Positions 25,872-29,737 of a stretch of DNA of 29,737 bases are shown piece after piece (position 1 is the first letter of the stretch; each line of letters starts with the position of its first letter). The position numbers were made by a program, and so were the translations under genes. The stretch lies in the NCBI GenBank assembly GCA_943704525.1, contig CALSCQ010000478.1, positions 1 to 29,737 on the forward strand, in the 5' to 3' direction. The notes beneath the pieces were generated by a model. That model was given only the letters and a program-made list of their open reading frames with translations, was not told where the DNA came from and did no database searches. This DNA is from Pigoraptor vietnamica (lineage: Eukaryota > Opisthokonta > Filasterea).

Positions 25872-26460
25872 ACGGCTCAGTCAGTTGAGCTCGTGGTTGC
25901 GGCGCTGACGGCACTCGGCTGAAACTGAGTCTCGCACACGGCTGACACGCACACTAACGCACAGACCGCCGAGTCAGTCACTGATCGATCACACGGCTCG
26001 GGGACACACGGCACACGCGCACACACACACCGGCCTATGTACACGTGCACGTGTCTGGCGCACACACACGGCATGGCATGCAGGTGCGCCGAACAGAACA
26101 CACACGTCACACTGGCAGAGATAACTGAACACATCCGAGCCGGCGCAGGCACGTGCACCTTTTTCGCTTGCTCGTACCCAGCCAATCCCACAACGTGGCT
26201 ACGTGGCTTGAGCGCACTTTCACAGCCTTGGATGGTGCGCATTGCGACCTCCTCCCCCCTCGTGACCTACTGCCCCTCCTCTTGCCCCGCCGCCGCTGTT
26301 GTGGGAGCCAGAGGACCAGTGGGGGGGGGGGGGGGGGAAGGCAAGCAAGGGGTTCGTCGCGTTGCCAAGCGTCAGCGCCTTCGACTCCTCATCGACTTCC
26401 TGGTCATCTTGCTCGCCCCAAGCCTGCTCGCCCACTTCGTTCTCGTGGTAGGGGCGCGCC
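25872..26460. other. Convergent intergenic region
   Basis: Between the Cys-rich protein gene and the PHD-finger gene. It is CA/CG-rich with a G17 run at 26321-26337. A minus-strand open frame (26220-26579) encodes a Pro/Gly-rich sequence through the G/C run, but it does not join in phase to the PHD exons. I see no RNA gene. Confidence 0.45.
26321..26337. repeat. G17 homopolymer
   Basis: Seventeen consecutive G on the plus strand. Such runs are prone to slippage, polymorphism and sequencing error. Confidence 0.95.
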
Positions 26461-26986
26461 TTAAATTGCGGGATCCTCGTGTGCCAGTCTCTGCGGAGGT
26501 GGCGTCCCACGCTGCGAATTCCAGGTTGAACAAAGGATGCAAAGTTGGAAAAAACAAACAAAGCAAGCAAGCACACCACTTACATACATGCAGCACGGAC
26601 ACGTGTAAGGCGACGACTCGGACTTCCGTGCCTTCTTCATGCTTTGGCAAACACGCCTCCCGGAGAAGGCGGACGCATTCGAGGTGAAATGCTCCAGCGC
26701 ATCCCTCCGTGTCGCAGCACGTGAGCCCGATATTGTCGCCGCCATCTGCGCACAGGAGGCAGAAATGGCACTTCCCCGCCCAAGAAAGGTCCGACGTACG
26801 GTCGCCCTTTGGCTCGCATGTCCATCCCGCGCCTTTCTCATTGCGAAACTGCTTCCCGGCTGCAACGCGTGCACGTCTTCAGCCTGAAGAGGTCGTGCAG
26901 GCCAATCTTGGACGAGTGCTCTCGCTCCTCTATATGCTCGAGGCCCACCAGCGCACACGCAAGCTCCTTATCCTCCTTGCTCGCCA
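26461..26986 (-). CDS. Small PHD-type zinc-finger protein
   Basis: Model: complement(26461..26511, 26584..26634, 26675..26848, 26948..26986); 315 nt, 104 aa, phases consistent. PHD fingers bind two zinc ions and usually read histone tails in the nucleus. The ligand pattern is visible: CLLC, a GG loop, TC, GC, then AFHLEC, and after a 40-nt intron CPCC, giving C4HC3 with a GAFH core. The donor at 26583 is a strong GTAAGT. The 40-nt intron with donor GTCCGC is weak but is the only simple way to bring the last CxxC into frame. The N-terminal exon is uncertain: an alternative reading includes a CTRC motif, which could make an extended PHD or ADD-like module. An unspliced or broken copy is also possible. 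Confidence 0.55.
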
Positions 26987-27380
26987 TCGTTTCTTCCCTT
27001 CCTCCTCTTTCCCTCCTTCTCTCCCTTTCTCCCTTCCAGGAGACGGACTTCCATTTTTGGCATCACGTGAATTTCCGTTCCGATCAGTCGGAGTGATGCG
27101 CATTTGCCGACCCCTGTGTAATTTCTCAAAGAATGAGCCTCTGATTTCTAAAAGCTCTAAGATTGGTGTTATGGTGCTCCCACAGTCTGCATCGCCGTCC
27201 TCTATTTATTTGTCCCCTTTGCGTTTTCGCTCTCTCACCAGACGCTTTCTGGCTTTGCTGTGCCGCCGCTGCATCGCGATAGATAAGTGCGGCCGCCGCA
27301 CTGAGTTGGCTCTCGGTTCAGGCCTCTCTCTCTGCGCGCTCAGTCGCCATTCACACTCCACTTGCGCCGTCCGTTTCGCG
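26987..27380. promoter_or_regulatory. Divergent promoter region, PHD-finger and membrane-protein genes
   Basis: This 394 bp contains a pyrimidine-rich tract (about 26989-27037) and one TCACGTGA palindrome at 27063-27070. No convincing coding exon lies in it. Confidence 0.5.
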
Positions 27381-28304
27381 ATGGAGGACGCTGCGGGAAG
27401 TAAGGAACGGCTTGCAGATTGCGACGCTGTGGCGGTGGTGGTGGCTGAAGTGCACGAAGGTGACGCAGGCGTACGCGTCTCAGGCGCGCGGCAGGAGCAC
27501 GACCTCAACACTGTGCTCACTCCGGAGCAGGACGGCGACGCCAGCCACGTGCGCGCTGAGGGCGTTGGCGTGCACAAGGGAGGTGCGCCGACGACGGACA
27601 AAGCGGCGGATGTCGCGGGTGGCTCGAGTGGTCGTGCTGCGAACTGCTGCACGCGAATCAGTCCCGAGGCGCTGTGGGGCTGGCTGACGACTGCGCCCGC
27701 GGGCGTCTTGTCCCCCGTCGCCGCTCTGTTGGGCGCGCTGCTGTCGACGGCGGCGTTTGCTCTCTTTGTGCTCATCTACTTCGCGCCTGCGAGCGAGACG
27801 GTGCCCTCGGAGCTGGTCGCGCGCAAACCCCTCGACTCGGTGTTTCCCAGCATTACCCCGCTTCAAGTTCCCGATTACATCGCGTACAACCCCTTTGACT
27901 CGCCGCTTCGTCCGTACGTCGGCCTTCAGCTGACCAGCATTCTCGTGAACGACAGCTCACTACCCTACTGGACGTACTGGTACCTCTGGTATAGCTGGAA
28001 TAAGCCGCTGCCAGGCGGTATTTTTCTGGGCGCGGACGTGCACGGGCGCACGTGCTATCACCCGTCGTACGAGCTCAACTTTCTACTCATATTCATGAAC
28101 GTGCCCGGCGCCAACCTCAACGACGTGCTGTGGCGGTGCTATGATGGCCCCCTCCCCGCATTCACCTCCCCTGAGAGGGTCTTCGTCCCTTCGTCGGTCG
28201 ATACTGCGTGCGTTGTTGCAATGGCGACGTTGGGACCGTGCGTGGCTCTGTCTGCGATCGTGTGTGTGTTGCAGTGCCTGCCGTTTGTGCGCTGCGGAAA
28301 GTGA
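27381..28304 (+). CDS. Multipass membrane protein, unknown family (may continue)
   Basis: Single open frame of 307 aa from the ATG at 27381. Residues 1-100 are acidic, Gly/Ala-rich and soluble. Hydrophobic segments lie at about 113-135 (ALLGALLSTAAFALFVLIYF) and about 274-297 (VVAMATLGPCVALSAIVCVL). They flank an extracellular or lumenal loop of about 140 aa that is rich in Trp and Tyr (SLPYWTYWYLWYSW) with paired Cys. The stop may not be real, because AA|GTGAGC three bases before it is a good donor and plausible membrane-protein exons follow at 28504 and 29050. No function can be assigned. Confidence 0.6.
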   Translation: MEDAAGSKERLADCDAVAVVVAEVHEGDAGVRVSGARQEHDLNTVLTPEQDGDASHVRAEGVGVHKGGAPTTDKAADVAGGSSGRAANCCTRISPEALWGWLTTAPAGVLSPVAALLGALLSTAAFALFVLIYFAPASETVPSELVARKPLDSVFPSITPLQVPDYIAYNPFDSPLRPYVGLQLTSILVNDSSLPYWTYWYLWYSWNKPLPGGIFLGADVHGRTCYHPSYELNFLLIFMNVPGANLNDVLWRCYDGPLPAFTSPERVFVPSSVDTACVVAMATLGPCVALSAIVCVLQCLPFVRCGK

Positions 28305-28387
28305 GCTGCACTGGGGAGGGTGCGGCGCTGCGTGCGGCCACTTGCCCTGTTGGCCACGGGCTGCGCCATTGCCGCAGGTGTGTTTGT

Positions 28388-28513
28388 TTTCCTAACGATG
28401 CCTGGCTGGTTTCGCCGCTGCCCCAATTTCAAACCACTGTGTGGCCCTGTTTTCCTAACGATGCCTGGCTGGTTTCGCCGCTGCCCCAATTTCAAACCAC
28501 TGTGTGGCCCTGT
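28388..28513 (+). repeat. 63-bp tandem duplication
   Basis: Two adjacent identical 63-bp units containing CCTAACGATGCCTGGCTGG (starts of that word at 28391 and 28454). The unit length keeps frame, giving a duplicated 21-residue peptide in two of the frames. It lies downstream of the membrane-protein stop, in an intron or 3' UTR or a further exon. Confidence 0.93.
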
Positions 28514-28663
28514 ACTCTTATTGTATTGATGATTCCCCGGCCGTGTATGAAGGTGTGCTGACACTCGCTGTTTTTCGCCGGTACCAATGGGTAGTTGTCT
28601 GCGGAGGATTAGTGCTGTCGAAAATGAACTCGGCGACAGGGTTTCCCTTTCAAGCGGCCAACG
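28504..28663 (+). CDS. Probable internal exon of a membrane-protein gene
   Basis: The open frame reads VLTLAVFRRYQWVVVCGGL and ends TGFPFQAAN before a GTGAGA donor at 28664. The start is arbitrary: no clean acceptor links it in phase to the open frame ending at 28304. It joins in phase to 29050 (AAN-ELLLILFGQ), which supports both as exons. It could belong to the 27381 gene or to a separate one. Confidence 0.4.
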
Positions 28664-29049
28664 GTGAGAGTACCCCTGTGTGTTCTATTCACAGTGTTTC
28701 ACACACGCAAACACGCGAGAATGCCCGTCACATTTGGATGTGTACGTGCGAATGTTTTACATTGTATGTGTGAGACTGGGTGTGACAGTACTAGACAGTG
28801 TGAATGTGCCAATGTGTGTGTAAGACTGTGATACTATGTGTGAGAGTGCTGTGTGACTGTAAGAGTGTGTCGTGTGTGTGTGTGTGTGTCTGCGTGCGTG
28901 CGTGCATGTGTGTGTGTGTGCGTGCGCGTGTGTTTGTGATTTGTGTGCGTGTGTGTGTGTGTCTGTGGTGTGGTGTCGGTGTGTCATGTTGTCTGCTGCG
29001 CCCATACCAGCATCGCCCGTCGCGTTCTAATTGCGAATGCCTAACGCAG
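28664..29049 (+). other. Probable intron, GT-rich
   Basis: 386 bp between donor GTGAGA and acceptor CTAACGCAG. About 28740-28980 is dominated by TG and TGTGCG runs. No gene seen. Confidence 0.45.
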
Positions 29050-29241
29050 AACTCTTGTTGATCCTTTTTGGTCAACCGCTTACGGTTTTCAACTTCGAAG
29101 TCATGGGCCCTACGCTGTACAATGCGCATGCTCTGACGGCGGCAGTTGCGTGTGCGTGCTGTTCTGCGCTGGTTTTTTTCGCCACCATTTCTACCGGGCC
29201 AGTGCCACGCGAGCGGATTCGCTCGACCTTGGCTGCAGGCG
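29050..29241 (+). CDS. Probable exon with a membrane segment
   Basis: After acceptor CTAACGCAG the frame reads ELLLILFGQPLTVFNFEV, then a hydrophobic segment ALTAAVACACCSALVFFATI and STGPVPRERIRSTLAA. It ends at a GTGGGT donor at 29242. The following intron fills the rest of the window with CA and TC arrays, so the gene continues outside. Confidence 0.45.
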
Positions 29242-29317
29242 GTGGGTGGTGCACGCGAATGTGCGATCAGTTAGTGCTGTGTGCGTTTCTATCCTCTTGT
29301 ACGCACATCTCTCTCTC

Positions 29318-29320
<3 letters not shown>

Positions 29321-29387
<67 letters not shown>
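29321..29387. repeat. (CA)n microsatellite
   Basis: About 33 CA units in the last predicted intron, followed directly by TC repeats. Confidence 0.95.
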
Positions 29388-29390
<3 letters not shown>

Positions 29391-29414
29391 CTCTCTCTCT
29401 CTCTCTCTCTCTCT

Positions 29415-29465
29415 GTGGAGTCGATGGACACACGTCTATGATTTAAGCTGATCCGACATCTCTCT
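29415..29465 (+). repeat. Copy 3 of dispersed intronic element
   Basis: Contains GTGGAGTCGATGGACACACG, TCTATGATTTAAGCTGATCC and GACATC. It is nearly identical to the copy at 8427 in gene B and sits between (CA)n(TC)n upstream and a long TC array downstream. Confidence 0.85.

Positions 29466-29737
<272 letters not shown>

Noticed and set aside
26220-26579. Pro/Gly-rich minus-strand protein through the C17 run
   Set aside because: Does not join in phase to the PHD-finger exons. Composition reflects the homopolymer and surrounding low complexity, though a separate exon cannot be fully excluded.

Overview
The window is from a GC-rich eukaryotic nuclear genome. Genes are split by many short GT-AG introns (about 40-600 bp). 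CA/TG and TC microsatellites are abundant, mostly in introns and intergenic spacers. There are no bacterial-style operons. One gene encodes a true receptor tyrosine kinase (HRDLAARN catalytic loop, DYYRK activation loop, three YxNV tail motifs). That makes a unicellular relative of animals (choanoflagellate, filasterean or similar) the best guess, but an amoebozoan or apusozoan cannot be excluded from sequence alone.

Layout. (1) 110-10028 holds two head-to-head paralogous receptor kinases. Gene A (minus strand, runs off the left edge) and gene B (plus strand, complete by my splice model, 1530 aa) start from a 385 bp shared spacer. Both have a signal peptide, a right-handed beta-helix ectodomain with FxxN/GGA[ILV] Pmp-like repeats, one membrane pass and a TKL-type kinase. 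Their first 200 codons are nearly identical and form a ~590 bp inverted repeat. (2) 10029-15915 holds gene C (minus, 1715 aa), convergent with B. It has the same style of beta-helix ectodomain joined to a true tyrosine kinase. (3) 16405-18217 holds a spliced PAP2-family lipid phosphate phosphatase, divergent from C. (4) 18476-19162 holds a weakly supported small minus-strand gene. (5) 19460-24226 (minus) and 24679-25856 (plus) are two divergent secreted-protein genes separated by a promoter with an array of CCAAT boxes. The first is large, with two EF-hand loops, a hydrophobic/cationic middle and a beta-rich C-terminus. The second is a Cys-rich secreted protein. (6) 26461-26986 holds a small PHD-finger gene (minus), divergent from a multipass membrane protein gene (27381 onward). 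Probable exons of that gene or a neighbour continue to about 29241. The window ends in a long TC microsatellite.

How it fits together (inference). A, B and C look like one receptor family in which a beta-helix sensor and juxtamembrane beta domain have been combined with two different kinase groups. Each complete receptor has a tail of repeated short motifs: five PENTASSGW-type copies in B and three YxNV copies in C. This family is the most interesting system in the window. A second notable signal is a ~50 bp element found in introns of gene B and again at the right edge, flanked by or next to microsatellites.

All exon boundaries were worked out by hand from frame continuity, GT-AG sites and motif alignment. 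Products whose total length came out in frame are stated as models, not proven transcripts.
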